NCBI RefSeq assembly: GCF_000002875.2
Contig: NC_009388.2
Location: 318,368 to 382,367 of the forward strand
Direction: 5' to 3'
From: Leishmania infantum JPCM5
Lineage: Eukaryota; Euglenozoa; Kinetoplastea; Trypanosomatida; Trypanosomatidae
Length of the DNA: 64,000 bases
A program made the translations under genes and the position numbers. Positions 12,514 through 22,177 of this stretch are shown here, in pieces (the first letter of the stretch is position 1; each line of letters starts with the position of its first letter). The notes under the pieces were generated by a model, which made no database searches, had not been told where the DNA came from, and saw only the letters and a list, made by a program, of their open reading frames with translations.

Positions 12514-12546
12514 TGCCACACCTCCGCAGCTACCGTTTCAGCAACC

Positions 12547-13845
12547 ATGGAGACGGCGAAACTGAGCGTGGAGGCGAGCACAAGGTACCTGATGGCGCTC
12601 GGGTATCGTGTGTCTGCGCCGCTCAACGCCGACGGCTCGAGCACTGCCAACGTTGGAGAGACAGAGCACTCGCTGTGCAGGGGCTTCACCGGGGCCTACT
12701 CACTTGGCCTGCATGTCGGCGCGCTGTTCCTGATTCTCTTCGTGTCGCTCCTCGGCACTGCGATTCCGATTCTCGGCAAGTGCATCCCTTCTCTCGTGAG
12801 ATACCCGTATGTGTTCTCCGTGGCGAAGTCCGCTGCAACGGGCGTGCTGCTGTCTGTGTCGACGATTCACCTGATCTTCGAGGGCGCCGAGGCTTTCTCG
12901 GAGGATTGCATCCCCGCCGTGCTGAAGAGTTACGGGCCGCTGTACTTCTTGCTTGCCCTGATTGCTGTGCTGCTGATGCAGGCGCTGGACATGCAGCTGG
13001 CGGACATCGCTGAGCGCTGGATGAAGGCCAAGCTGAAGAGAGAGGCAGAGGCGGCCAAGGCGGAAAGCAAGGGCGACGGCGAGTGCTGCGGGCTCTCCCC
13101 TGATGTGGACGCCGGCGTCACCTCGGGCCTAGCACCGGCGGATGGGCCTTTGACCGATGAACGTAAGAGCACGAGTTTGAAGAGCGGTGCACAGACGACG
13201 GTGCCCGTCGCTGCGTTGGATGATTGTGAGGTGCCGCTGGTGGCGCTGTCGCCGGAGCACCCGGTGCAACACCATCACTGCGATGAGCCCGCTGCTCACG
13301 GGCACCAACATCTGTCAGTGGCGCCACCACGGGACATGGGTTACCTCCGCTGCGTGATCTCCGCCGTGTGCATGGAGTTCGGTGTGACGCTGCACAGCGT
13401 GTTTGTGGGCCTGGATGTCGGGCTCAAGAAAGACAGTGAGCTGAAGCCGCTGCTTGTGGCGCTTGTGTTCCACCAGCTGTTCGAGGGCATGGCGGTTGGG
13501 TCGCGTCTCGTGGACGCCAAGTTTTCGGCCACCCTGGATGTTGTTCTTGCCCTTGTGTTCTCCCTCAGCGCGCCAGCTGGCATGGCAGCGGCCGCGATTG
13601 CCGTGTCCGTGTCGCCGTCTGCGATGTCCGGCAGCGGCTTCGCCACTGTTGTTGCTGTACTGGACACGCTGTGCGGCGGCATCCTGCTGTACCTCGCCTT
13701 CACGCTGCTGCTTGGTGACTTTGTGGCGGATGTGAAGCACTACTGCTGCGATGGGCAGGGGCACCGCACGGTGAAGAAGATCATGCTGTTTGTGTCTCTG
13801 TGGGTGGGTATGGGGCTGATGGCGCTTGTGGGCAACTGGCTGTAG
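12547..13845 (+). CDS. LIT1: ZIP-family iron/zinc transporter, LIT1-like
   Basis: The product is 432 residues, the length I recall for the Leishmania iron transporter LIT1, a plasma-membrane ferrous-iron importer induced in amastigotes. Two or three hydrophobic helices follow a short polar N-terminus. A cytosolic loop with a His-rich cluster (HPVQHHHCDEP...HGHQH, about 238-258) comes next. The ZIP signature helices are present: HSVFVGLDVG near 283-292 in TM4 and HQLFEGMAVG near 307-316 in TM5, whose His and Glu residues form the metal path. Three more helices end in WVGMGLMALVGNWL. The gene is intact and has good splice signals upstream. It is the only plus-strand gene in the window, and its last 106 bases overlap the antisense zinc-finger gene. 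Iron versus zinc specificity cannot be read from sequence alone. Confidence 0.9.
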   Translation: METAKLSVEASTRYLMALGYRVSAPLNADGSSTANVGETEHSLCRGFTGAYSLGLHVGALFLILFVSLLGTAIPILGKCIPSLVRYPYVFSVAKSAATGVLLSVSTIHLIFEGAEAFSEDCIPAVLKSYGPLYFLLALIAVLLMQALDMQLADIAERWMKAKLKREAEAAKAESKGDGECCGLSPDVDAGVTSGLAPADGPLTDERKSTSLKSGAQTTVPVAALDDCEVPLVALSPEHPVQHHHCDEPAAHGHQHLSVAPPRDMGYLRCVISAVCMEFGVTLHSVFVGLDVGLKKDSELKPLLVALVFHQLFEGMAVGSRLVDAKFSATLDVVLALVFSLSAPAGMAAAAIAVSVSPSAMSGSGFATVVAVLDTLCGGILLYLAFTLLLGDFVADVKHYCCDGQGHRTVKKIMLFVSLWVGMGLMALVGNWL

Positions 13846-14219
13846 GCGCCGCTGCCCGTCGGATCAGAGTATCGCTGTGTGCCTGCTGTTTTCTTCAGCC
13901 TCTCTTTACCCGTGCCGCTGGCAGCCTCATCACCTGCGCGGGAACGCTTACCGCCACGCGCCTGGCGGCCCTTCTCCGTGGTCCCTGCAGGGGCGGCAGC
14001 CGCAGCGTCAGCCGGCAGACGCTTCGTCTTCCGCACCACGCCGCTCTTGTGGAGGGTGTTGCGGTGCTTAAGCCAGTTCTTGGCGAAGCACTCCTGAGTG
14101 CAGAAGAAGCCGCAATCCGCTGTTGCCTCTGCTTGACACAGCGGGCACTGGAAGGCCGTTGTGGTCTGCGTGCTGCATCCCTGGCAGGCAACCTGCCGCG
14201 GTGCCGCTGTATCGGTCAT
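13740..14219 (-). CDS. Small C6H2 (MetAP1-type) zinc-finger protein
   Basis: 159 residues. The N-terminus has Cys12-x2-Cys15, Cys25-Pro-x-Cys28, Phe-Phe-Cys40-x3-Cys44 and His52/His57, the C6H2/MYND-like zinc finger found at the N-terminus of eukaryotic methionine aminopeptidase 1, where it helps dock on ribosomes. No peptidase domain follows. The rest is basic and Ala/Gly-rich (residues about 65-120), followed by a tail antisense to the last codons of the ZIP gene. Such a protein could act with ribosomes or as a protein-interaction adaptor; this is inference. The final 35 residues may not be the original C-terminus if the ZIP segment is a rearrangement or a misjoin. Upstream splice signals are weak. 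Confidence 0.72.
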   Translation of the reverse strand: MTDTAAPRQVACQGCSTQTTTAFQCPLCQAEATADCGFFCTQECFAKNWLKHRNTLHKSGVVRKTKRLPADAAAAAPAGTTEKGRQARGGKRSRAGDEAASGTGKERLKKTAGTQRYSDPTGSGAYSQLPTSAISPIPTHRDTNSMIFFTVRCPCPSQQ

Positions 14220-15064
14220 GATGGTCGATGGGAATGGCTAGTGGGCGGTCGAAGTCGTCGAGGCGTAGAAAAGGGATGGGGAGAGGCCAGAGGTGGGATA
14301 TGACTCGGGAGACGACGGCAAGGATGCATGAGCCCTGCATCGGACACAGCACCGCGCTCATGGCGGGTATGTGGAGGGAAGGCAGAGGCGGCGAACAGCG
14401 AAGGGCGTGGTGGTGGTGGCGAGGGCACACCGCATGCTCCACTGTCCTTTGGTCGCCAGGGCGCCGACTATATGTGGCTATGTTTCGTCATCATCCCTGT
14501 GCCGTCGTTGTTGTTGTTAAGGGGAATTCGGTGAGTGACTGGATGGTGGATGGCGTGACAGAGCTGTCGAGCAGAGAGGCATCGTGGGATGCGCGGCGTG
14601 GCATGCTTCCACGTTTCTCGATCTTAAAACAGAGTGCGCACCGACAGGGCGCCCACACACAGATGGACTGCGCAGAGAGAGAGAGGTGTGCGTGTGGTCG
14701 CGCGAGCCGTACATTCACAGACAGACAGAAAGGCGCGCGCCAGCGTGCATACATGCGTATGTCAGCGTCGGCGAGAGCGCGCGGAGAGCGTCTGACCCCT
14801 TCTCTGCTCTGTCTCTCTCTCTCTCCACGCGTGATGGCGGTACAGGGTCTCTAGAGGATGGAAAACGAGCGAAACGAAGAAGCCGGCCAACGCACAGGCG
14901 GGGCGGGGCGATGCGGCTGCGGAGGCACATACACACACACATGAAAGCAAGCACCACATGGTGAATGCCCCCCCCCCCCAGCGCAGCAAGAAGGGCGAAG
15001 CCGTCAGTGGCGCTGGCGCGCCCGCACGTGCGATGATGATGTAGAGCAAACGCGGCGAGCGGGC
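14220..15064. other. Intergenic region, about 0.85 kb
   Basis: No convincing gene. It holds a run of 12 C residues at 14968-14979, a CA run near 14931-14941 and AG-rich stretches. On the minus strand it should carry the 3' UTR of the 2370-residue gene and the leader of the zinc-finger gene. Confidence 0.6.
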
Positions 15065-18000
15065 TCAGGCAATGCTGACGACACGCGTCGGTGCGGCAGC
15101 GCTGGAAGGCACGCGCCGATCTTGCCGGGGGATGTGGTCACCGCTGCTGCGGGTAGCGTTGCCACCACCACTGCTCCGCCCGCTGTGAAGCATGCCGTGT
15201 CTGGATGGGCCCCACAGGCTCGCTGGCGCTGGCGGAGCTGGTGTGTTGCGCCAACTGGAGGCAACGACGGAGGGCACAACAGCCGTCGATGGCGACGCTG
15301 GTGACGACAACGACGGCGGCGTGCGAGACAAAAGGTGGGAGCAGGGGGTGGGCACAGGAGGGACCCGGTAGCCGGCTGGGAGTACACGGCCTCCATCGCC
15401 GCCGTGATGCCCGCTAGCTGCTTCCGACGCACTCTGATGACACTGCTGACGTGGCGGCGGGTCTGGCGGGGACGCAGGAGACCAGGCAGGGGTCCGTAGT
15501 GCGCCATGGCACGGCTGCTGTTGCTGTTGGCGGCGTCGTGCCATCGCGCGATGACGTCCGGCGCGACTCACTGCTGCCGCCGTCCGCAGCGCGAAGGCGT
15601 CGTCGTCGTCGAAGTAGCAACCTTCAGACTCTGCCGATGCGTCTGTCAGCACCTCGTCCTCGCCCCACGTTGCCGCTGTAGTTGCGATGAGGGCGGATCC
15701 AGAGCTGGTGCTCGACCCCCTTCGCAATGATGCGACGCGTGTGCTGCTGCCACCGCGACCTACACGGGCTGTGGGCGACGGCGGCGCTCGACGCGCTTGC
15801 GACGGTGACGGTGCTCGCCATAGCTGCCGTAGCTCGTGCTGGATTTCACGCTCACGCACGGCGGTGCAGCGCGCGGAGATGAAAGCGGCGCTCGGCGTCG
15901 AGGGCGGCTGCACCAACGCGTCGGCCGAGGAGGGCACTGCTGGTGCGCAGCCACGGGGTGACCGATCTCTGTACTTGTAGAAGACGTCCACGTAGTTATA
16001 CGGGATGAGGTGCTGGCGCCGCGCATGACGATCCTCGGCCAGCTGGCGCGACGACCCCTTCATCGGCCTCGCGGAAGCGGCGGGGGCAGGACAGGGGAGG
16101 TGCGTGTGCTGCGGTGCCCGCAGCAGCTCCGCCACAGTTGTTGGCAAGTGCACGACGCCGCCCGTTCGATCCGCCTGGGAGAAGGCGTCGGCTAGCGTTG
16201 CCGGTGCAGGACGTGTGCGTGGCGGCGTTGTTGTGACAACCACATGCACGCCGCCGTGTGCGTAACGCGGCGATGACATCCAAACGCCGGGGCCACACTC
16301 CAGTGGTAGTCGCGTGATGAGGAGCGGCGCTTGCGGTGCGCTGACGTGCTGCACTGTATGGTCCTCCGCATGTCCCCAGCGACGCCGAGAGCAACTGCTC
16401 TGATCCCGATTCACGTGGGTGGCGGCGCTGCCGTTCCTGATCGGGGTCGCAGATGATGTATGCAATGCACGCTGACCGCCACCATCGACGGCGGCGGCGC
16501 CGCTGCCTCTGACGCAGCGCACCAGCTGCTGTTCCTGCACATACTTGGTCCACACAGCTGTCGGGGCTGCGTACGCCTGCGGAGGGCGCGCACGAGTTGG
16601 ACTTTGACTGAGGCGGGCGCCGGAGCTCATGGGCGACACGGTGACATCTGCCGCCGGCGACGTCCGCGTCGAGCGCATCTCCGTGATCACCTCGAGCACG
16701 AGTGGCGCCGTGGATGCCGAGGGCACGTGTGACGGCTCTAAGGCTGAGAGTGCGCGGCGGCGTTGGGCTGGGGACACTTCGCGCGCTGACGTCTGCAGCG
16801 TTGGCTTGTAGACGGACGCAGGTGCACCGGTACCGCTGCCATTGCACAAGCCAAGCGCCGCCTCCTCGCCGCTGATGTCTTCGCGGGAGTGCTCCCATGG
16901 AGCTCGGCGATCGGGGTGTGTCTCGAACGCGGCCCGGCGTGCTGGCCGACTGTGCCGCGTCCGCTGCGGGTCGTACGCGTACACATCCCCATCCGCGTAC
17001 GGCCGGGACGAACTCGACGAGGACGTCGACGGCGAGGAGGCCGAGACGGCGGTAGCTACGGGTAGTGGCGAAGACGATTGAGACTCACGCTGCGGGGTGT
17101 ACTTGCGCATTAGCGCAGCGTAGCCGCGGCGAGGGGAGTCGGTAAGGGAGCAGGGGATCGTGTGGCGATTGATGAAGGGCGGACCGCGAGTGGTTGAGGC
17201 GTGAAGCGAGTGCGACGTTGCACGTGGCTGGTGTGATGCATCGACCACATCGCCAACGCTGATCACCTTATACTGCTGCCGGCTTAGGGAAGGCCTCGAC
17301 AGTGTGTTGCTGCTCTGTGCCGCACCGCCGTCAAGGTTCCCAGCCGACACCGCGGCCGAGTTGTCCTGGTCTTGTGGCCACGCTGGTGCTGCGCTGCCTT
17401 TCTCGACGGTAACCTCAGTCTGGCGCGAAGCCTTGTGCTTCTCCCGCACCGCCGCCTCAGCGCAGCGCAGCGCGTGCAGCAGCACGCTCACCTCAGCCGG
17501 ATTGACACGCTCGCGCTCCTGCACGAGCTGCTGCTCCTCTTCCGACGGCAGCACCGTCGTCGGCGACCTACGGCCATCAGACGTCGTGTTGCCGCTCGCG
17601 TTGGTGGCAACGCCCTGCTGCTTCACCTGTGGAGCGCTACCACCGCTGTCACCGACGGCCGCCTGCCCGCTGCTCGCTGTTGTGGTGGTGATGGCACTTG
17701 CCGTATTCGCTGTGGTGGTAACCGTCAGCGCCGTCATGTTGGTTACGTGCGGCGAAGGCGAAGAGGTCGACGTGTGCTGCTGTTGCGGGTGCGGTGGCTG
17801 CTGCTGCGATGAGGATGGATGACGCTTGCCTGCTTTGGACCGCATCGAGAGAGAGGAGGCGGAGTTCGAAGTTGGATCCCACTCAAAGAAGTCTGGTGCG
17901 CCGTCTGCCACCAGAGTCGCAAAACCATTCGCTGTCGCCGCCCCTGTAGTGGCTGCTGCCGTCGCCGACCTCATTGGCTTCTCTGCTGCGTCGAAAACCA

Positions 18001-21000
18001 CAACATCGCTGCCAACGCTAAGGTCGTTCACCTCCTCCACGAGCTCCCAGTCGCTGCCGTCGTCGACGTCCTCTCCTGCCGGCGCGTCGATTTCCAAAGC
18101 CGCCGCAGGCCTTGCGCACTCGTGGCCCGCCGCTGCGCTGCTGCCGCTCTTGACGCTTGTCGCCGAAAGACGCACCTTCTCGTGCAAGCTCTGCGGTGTC
18201 GCGTCCTCCCGTTGCTGCTGCAGTTGACGTTGATGCTGACGCGCAGCATCTAGCACGACGGTACCACTCGCCGACTCTAGCAGCACCGTCATCTCGCGGA
18301 TCGCCTCCACCCGAAGCTCCTCGCGTGCCTGCACCTCGTCGAACAAGACGTCATCGATGGCATCGCGTAGGGTCACGTTCATGGAGGCCTGCAGTAGCTC
18401 GCGCTGGCGCAGTCGCGCCGCCAGGCCACGCAGGTGCAGCTCTCGCAGCCGCTGCCGCCCCAGCTGCTCCGCCTTCTCGATCAACTCGCGCCGTTCATTG
18501 TCTTCCATCGTGCGACACAGCGCCAACTCGCGGCCAATGATCAGCATCTCCAATACGCCGGCTGCAGGCGAGTTCTCCAGCGAGCGCACCTGCTGACCTT
18601 CGAGCCGCTCCGTCGCCATCAGCCGCTGGCGCGCCAGCGCTTCTTGCGCCACGACGCCGTACGGATTCAGTGCATCTGCGCCACACCGGCACAACCGCAG
18701 GAGAATCGTGCGTGCGCTGGCCTCTGCGCCCTCGACAACTTCGCGTCGTAGCAGCTCGTCAGTAAACAGCGCTGCGCCGACGATGCCGAGCGACAGGCTG
18801 CCGGATAGTCCACGCATGCGTAGAAGTCGCTCCACCTCCTCGCGACTCGTCGGTGGCGGCGGCAGTGGAGGCACCCAGGCCCGCCGCGGCGCCGCCGCCC
18901 CGTCACTGGCGACGCTGCTGCTGGCGCCAGTACCGGTGCCTGTCCGGCTACCCGTTGCAGCCGCCGCCGCGACTGCCGACGGGTGGGCCGGCAACAGCGA
19001 GAGCATGCTGAAGTCAAAGGCCTTCTCCTGCAGTACCGCCTCTCTGTCTTGCAGCATATCGAGCATGACCGTCCTCCGGCCCTCCCGCTCGAGCTCCATC
19101 AGCTCGTGGAGGGGTGCGTCCGCGATAAGGCGGCGGTGCGCAAGCACGAGTGTTTCAACGACGTCCGCTGCGGGCGGACTTGGCGGAGGCGCTGCTGCTG
19201 ACGACGATGCATGTTGCGGCACAAGCTGACCGTCTCTGCCCTCGAACCGGACTGGGCCGCGTGGCTGCCCTGCCCTGCACTTCTCCCATGCGCTGTCCTC
19301 CTCGTCGTTCATGACGTCCACATCCGCCAACAAGTCACGCGCGACAGGGCGGCGTTGGAAGGGGGAAGCCACTGACCACGACTGCTGCTGCTCACCGCCG
19401 CTCAGGTGGTGACGGTGGCCGCGCTGAATACGGTCACAGGGAGAGGGCTGCGGGGGCCAGCGCCACATGCTGGTTGTGTGAGCGGCCGAGGGCGGTGCGT
19501 CACGCGCTCGCAGCGCAGCATGGGCACCGTAGCCACCGTCGATCATCGCTGCCGGCACTGCAGGAAGGACTGTGCACTGCGTCGGTGGTGACACAAGCAC
19601 GTGATCTGATGGGGAGGAGCGAGCCACCACACATGTCGCAGGCACCGTCCCGCCCGCTGCGCGCGGGATTGGCGTTCTGTGCTGCTTTTCCCGCACACCC
19701 TCCACGACTACCTCTTCGCCATCAGTGGCTGCATCAGCCAGCTGGTTCTGCGGTGCGTTTTCGAAGTCGTTCGCCGCAGAGAAGTCCTCACTTTCGTCTA
19801 TCGGCTGCCGCGCGCGCGTCGCGTTCGCCACAACATCCGCAGCGGCGGCAGCAACGACGTCTTCTAAAGCGCCTGTGCGCGGCATCACAGAATCTACGTC
19901 GTCGTCGTCTGCACGGCCGCCGCGGGCAGCCGGAGACTCAGGGGCAGCCAGGGCCGAGGGAGCCTTCCCCACCTCGTCCTCCAGCATCTCCACTGGGGAG
20001 TGCGCGGCGGCAGCGGCGGTGACAGTGCGCTCGGCTGCTCCCTTCTCCACGCGGACCCTCGGACGGGAAGACGGCGAGAACGATGTCGGCGAGGATGCTG
20101 CGCGAGCGTCCGCTGTCACCACGGCCGGCGACGCGGTGAGCACCATCGCAATGTGCCCGACTCCATCCTCCCGACTGCCTTCGACAACCTCGTCGATTCC
20201 ATCGCGGGCGGTGATGCACGTGTCGGCCACGGCGATGTCCTCACGCCTTGCATGTTGTTGCTGCTGCTGCACCAGTTCCGCCACTGCTGCTGTTGCCGTC
20301 GCGTCGTTGACATCATCGTCGCGGTGTTGCACAGCCGAGAGCTCACGTGGGAGGGAGCGGGCGACAGACGATCGACTCGCATCCACCGGCACAATCGCCG
20401 GGCGATCCTCATCGCTGCCCACCGACGACGGAGGCACCTCCGATGTCTCTGCTCCGGTAGGCTGCAGCACGTAAAGCTGCGCTTGCTGCTCCGCCTCTGC
20501 CGTCGCCGATGGCTGGCCTGGAACGTCCAACAGCCACGCCTCAGCCTCGCTCCCCGACAGGCTGCGCACGTCGCTGGAGCCTTCGCGGTTGTCACCGTTG
20601 CCGTTGCCGCCGGCCTCGTCATCCAAGTGTGCCCCCACGAGCTGCTCGCGGCCGGTGCTAAAGGGCGCAGCCGATGCTGGCGCTGCTGATGCAGAGGAGA
20701 GATAGGAGCCTCTTATCGGGCCGGACTGCGAGTGCGGGGTGGTATAGGCTGCGTGCTCTGCAAACTGCCACGGGGCAGGTACGGCCGGTTCGGTCTCCAC
20801 CCAACACTCGGCACGCGCGGACGGTAGTGTGGTTGCGGTGGCGCTCGAGAAGTCGATGCCGCTCCTCTCCATCGACGACCGCACATGCGAGACAGACCGC
20901 GTCGACGATGCCGAGACCTCTTCCCTTACCGCCGTTGTGAAGAGGTGCACGGACAGCATCGCTTCCTCTTCGGCCGCTTCTGCAGCTTCGTGGCCCGCCC

Positions 21001-22177
21001 AGGATGGCATCACTGCCGAGGAGACCCCCTCTTGTGGTTGGTGGACCTCGGCAGGGCTGATGTGGGCGCTTGCGCCGCGGTGTGTAGTGCCCTCCGTCAG
21101 CTGCACGAGCAGCTTCCTCTCATCACCACTGACAGGCGCGGCTGGCATTGGGACGCTATGAGTGGCGTCATCGGCTGGCACGACCACGATGAAGGCGCGC
21201 TCCTCCGTGTTCCCCGAGACGGAGCGCTGACGCGAGGAGGAGAGGGTCGACAGGGTCGTTGGAATGAAAGTTGAGGCGCCCATCGCCAGCTGGCGCAGCT
21301 CCACCAATGGCGGCGAGGGCTGCAGTCCGATTTTGCTACCGTCGCGGCCTTGGTGTTGCTGCGGCTGAGGCTGGTAGGGGTCGCGCATGTCGTCATCGTC
21401 TTCATGGTGACGCTTCATGGCGCTCGTCTCCGCAGTTGCCGCAGGCGTGAGGGAGGCGGATGCTGAGGAGGCCGGGGTACGCACCCCGTCCGTCACTACC
21501 AGCTGTAGCGGCTCTGACCCCACCGATGCCCGCGCACTCTCCGCTGCGTAGGGCGACACCAATACCGCAGGGGACGCTAAAGGCAGTGGCGGAGCTCGGC
21601 ATTCAGTGCCCCTCACCGGCGGTGTGGCGTCGGCGGCGGCGGCGCTGCTGCTACCGACGGGGGCGAGGGGAGGCGAAAAGGCATGCGCTAGGCTGCTTGC
21701 CGGGTGATGCCGTGGGGTCGCTGTCTCTGTGCCCTCGGTGCAGGGGACGGGTGCAACTCTGTCTTGGTGGCCCCTTTCAGTTGCCATGCTGCCGCTGGGG
21801 CTCACTGGAACCTTGACGTAGAGTCGCTGCGGGTGGCCACATGAGCGCACCTCTGTGTTGTACAGCTGCAGCTCATGTGGCGCGACGAGCTCTGCGATGC
21901 CGTGCGCCGCGTCCGGCGGCGGTGGCGGTAGTGAGTCATCCATCAGCCGACGAGCTCCTGACAGCGCTGGATGGTTGACGAGGCTGCTTGAGCGATGCAG
22001 CGGGAGTGGCGGCGGCAGCGAGGCGGATGCAGAAATGACAGCCGACGGCGAGCGTGACGCGGGTGGTGGCGGGGAGCGCAGGTGCAGCGGCTTGCACGCC
22101 GTTGCCGCCTCACTCTCTGCGCGGAAAGAGCGAGGCGAGTCGGCGTCCGGCGCCTTCGATGAGGGTGGCAAGTTCAT
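15065..22177 (-). CDS. 2370-residue, mostly disordered protein with a central helical block
   Basis: The ATG at 22177 (MNLPPSSKAPDAD) opens 2370 codons. The first 1000 and last 1000 residues are Ser/Pro/Ala/Thr-rich and predicted disordered. The middle is structured: a charged helix near 1010-1060 (LEREGRRTVMLDMLQDREAV), then about 1105-1300, a helical segment rich in Leu, Glu and Arg (EVERLLRMRGLSGSLSLGIV, ERRELIEKAEQLGRQRLREL, LRDAIDDVLFDEVQAREEL). No enzyme motif or known family is recognised. Layout resembles the 2904-residue protein next along (long disordered arms around helical cores), which suggests two structural proteins rather than enzymes, but there is no clear homology between them. 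The start is preceded by a C-rich tract and an AG. Confidence 0.75.
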   Translation of the reverse strand: MNLPPSSKAPDADSPRSFRAESEAATACKPLHLRSPPPPASRSPSAVISASASLPPPLPLHRSSSLVNHPALSGARRLMDDSLPPPPPDAAHGIAELVAPHELQLYNTEVRSCGHPQRLYVKVPVSPSGSMATERGHQDRVAPVPCTEGTETATPRHHPASSLAHAFSPPLAPVGSSSAAAADATPPVRGTECRAPPLPLASPAVLVSPYAAESARASVGSEPLQLVVTDGVRTPASSASASLTPAATAETSAMKRHHEDDDDMRDPYQPQPQQHQGRDGSKIGLQPSPPLVELRQLAMGASTFIPTTLSTLSSSRQRSVSGNTEERAFIVVVPADDATHSVPMPAAPVSGDERKLLVQLTEGTTHRGASAHISPAEVHQPQEGVSSAVMPSWAGHEAAEAAEEEAMLSVHLFTTAVREEVSASSTRSVSHVRSSMERSGIDFSSATATTLPSARAECWVETEPAVPAPWQFAEHAAYTTPHSQSGPIRGSYLSSASAAPASAAPFSTGREQLVGAHLDDEAGGNGNGDNREGSSDVRSLSGSEAEAWLLDVPGQPSATAEAEQQAQLYVLQPTGAETSEVPPSSVGSDEDRPAIVPVDASRSSVARSLPRELSAVQHRDDDVNDATATAAVAELVQQQQQHARREDIAVADTCITARDGIDEVVEGSREDGVGHIAMVLTASPAVVTADARAASSPTSFSPSSRPRVRVEKGAAERTVTAAAAAHSPVEMLEDEVGKAPSALAAPESPAARGGRADDDDVDSVMPRTGALEDVVAAAAADVVANATRARQPIDESEDFSAANDFENAPQNQLADAATDGEEVVVEGVREKQHRTPIPRAAGGTVPATCVVARSSPSDHVLVSPPTQCTVLPAVPAAMIDGGYGAHAALRARDAPPSAAHTTSMWRWPPQPSPCDRIQRGHRHHLSGGEQQQSWSVASPFQRRPVARDLLADVDVMNDEEDSAWEKCRAGQPRGPVRFEGRDGQLVPQHASSSAAAPPPSPPAADVVETLVLAHRRLIADAPLHELMELEREGRRTVMLDMLQDREAVLQEKAFDFSMLSLLPAHPSAVAAAAATGSRTGTGTGASSSVASDGAAAPRRAWVPPLPPPPTSREEVERLLRMRGLSGSLSLGIVGAALFTDELLRREVVEGAEASARTILLRLCRCGADALNPYGVVAQEALARQRLMATERLEGQQVRSLENSPAAGVLEMLIIGRELALCRTMEDNERRELIEKAEQLGRQRLRELHLRGLAARLRQRELLQASMNVTLRDAIDDVLFDEVQAREELRVEAIREMTVLLESASGTVVLDAARQHQRQLQQQREDATPQSLHEKVRLSATSVKSGSSAAAGHECARPAAALEIDAPAGEDVDDGSDWELVEEVNDLSVGSDVVVFDAAEKPMRSATAAATTGAATANGFATLVADGAPDFFEWDPTSNSASSLSMRSKAGKRHPSSSQQQPPHPQQQHTSTSSPSPHVTNMTALTVTTTANTASAITTTTASSGQAAVGDSGGSAPQVKQQGVATNASGNTTSDGRRSPTTVLPSEEEQQLVQERERVNPAEVSVLLHALRCAEAAVREKHKASRQTEVTVEKGSAAPAWPQDQDNSAAVSAGNLDGGAAQSSNTLSRPSLSRQQYKVISVGDVVDASHQPRATSHSLHASTTRGPPFINRHTIPCSLTDSPRRGYAALMRKYTPQRESQSSSPLPVATAVSASSPSTSSSSSSRPYADGDVYAYDPQRTRHSRPARRAAFETHPDRRAPWEHSREDISGEEAALGLCNGSGTGAPASVYKPTLQTSAREVSPAQRRRALSALEPSHVPSASTAPLVLEVITEMRSTRTSPAADVTVSPMSSGARLSQSPTRARPPQAYAAPTAVWTKYVQEQQLVRCVRGSGAAAVDGGGQRALHTSSATPIRNGSAATHVNRDQSSCSRRRWGHAEDHTVQHVSAPQAPLLITRLPLECGPGVWMSSPRYAHGGVHVVVTTTPPRTRPAPATLADAFSQADRTGGVVHLPTTVAELLRAPQHTHLPCPAPAASARPMKGSSRQLAEDRHARRQHLIPYNYVDVFYKYRDRSPRGCAPAVPSSADALVQPPSTPSAAFISARCTAVREREIQHELRQLWRAPSPSQARRAPPSPTARVGRGGSSTRVASLRRGSSTSSGSALIATTAATWGEDEVLTDASAESEGCYFDDDDAFALRTAAAVSRAGRHRAMARRRQQQQQPCHGALRTPAWSPASPPDPPPRQQCHQSASEAASGHHGGDGGRVLPAGYRVPPVPTPCSHLLSRTPPSLSSPASPSTAVVPSVVASSWRNTPAPPAPASLWGPSRHGMLHSGRSSGGGNATRSSGDHIPRQDRRVPSSAAAPTRVVSIA

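Larger units (their letters stand above)
11752..12546. other. Divergent strand-switch region containing the gap
   Basis: The gene on the left is transcribed leftward and the ZIP gene on the right is transcribed rightward, so this is a divergent strand switch. In Leishmania such regions are usual sites of RNA polymerase II initiation. The visible part has a TG-rich stretch near 11985-12025 and an A/T-richer stretch near 12110-12160. No coding frame with sensible composition is seen. Confidence 0.6.
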
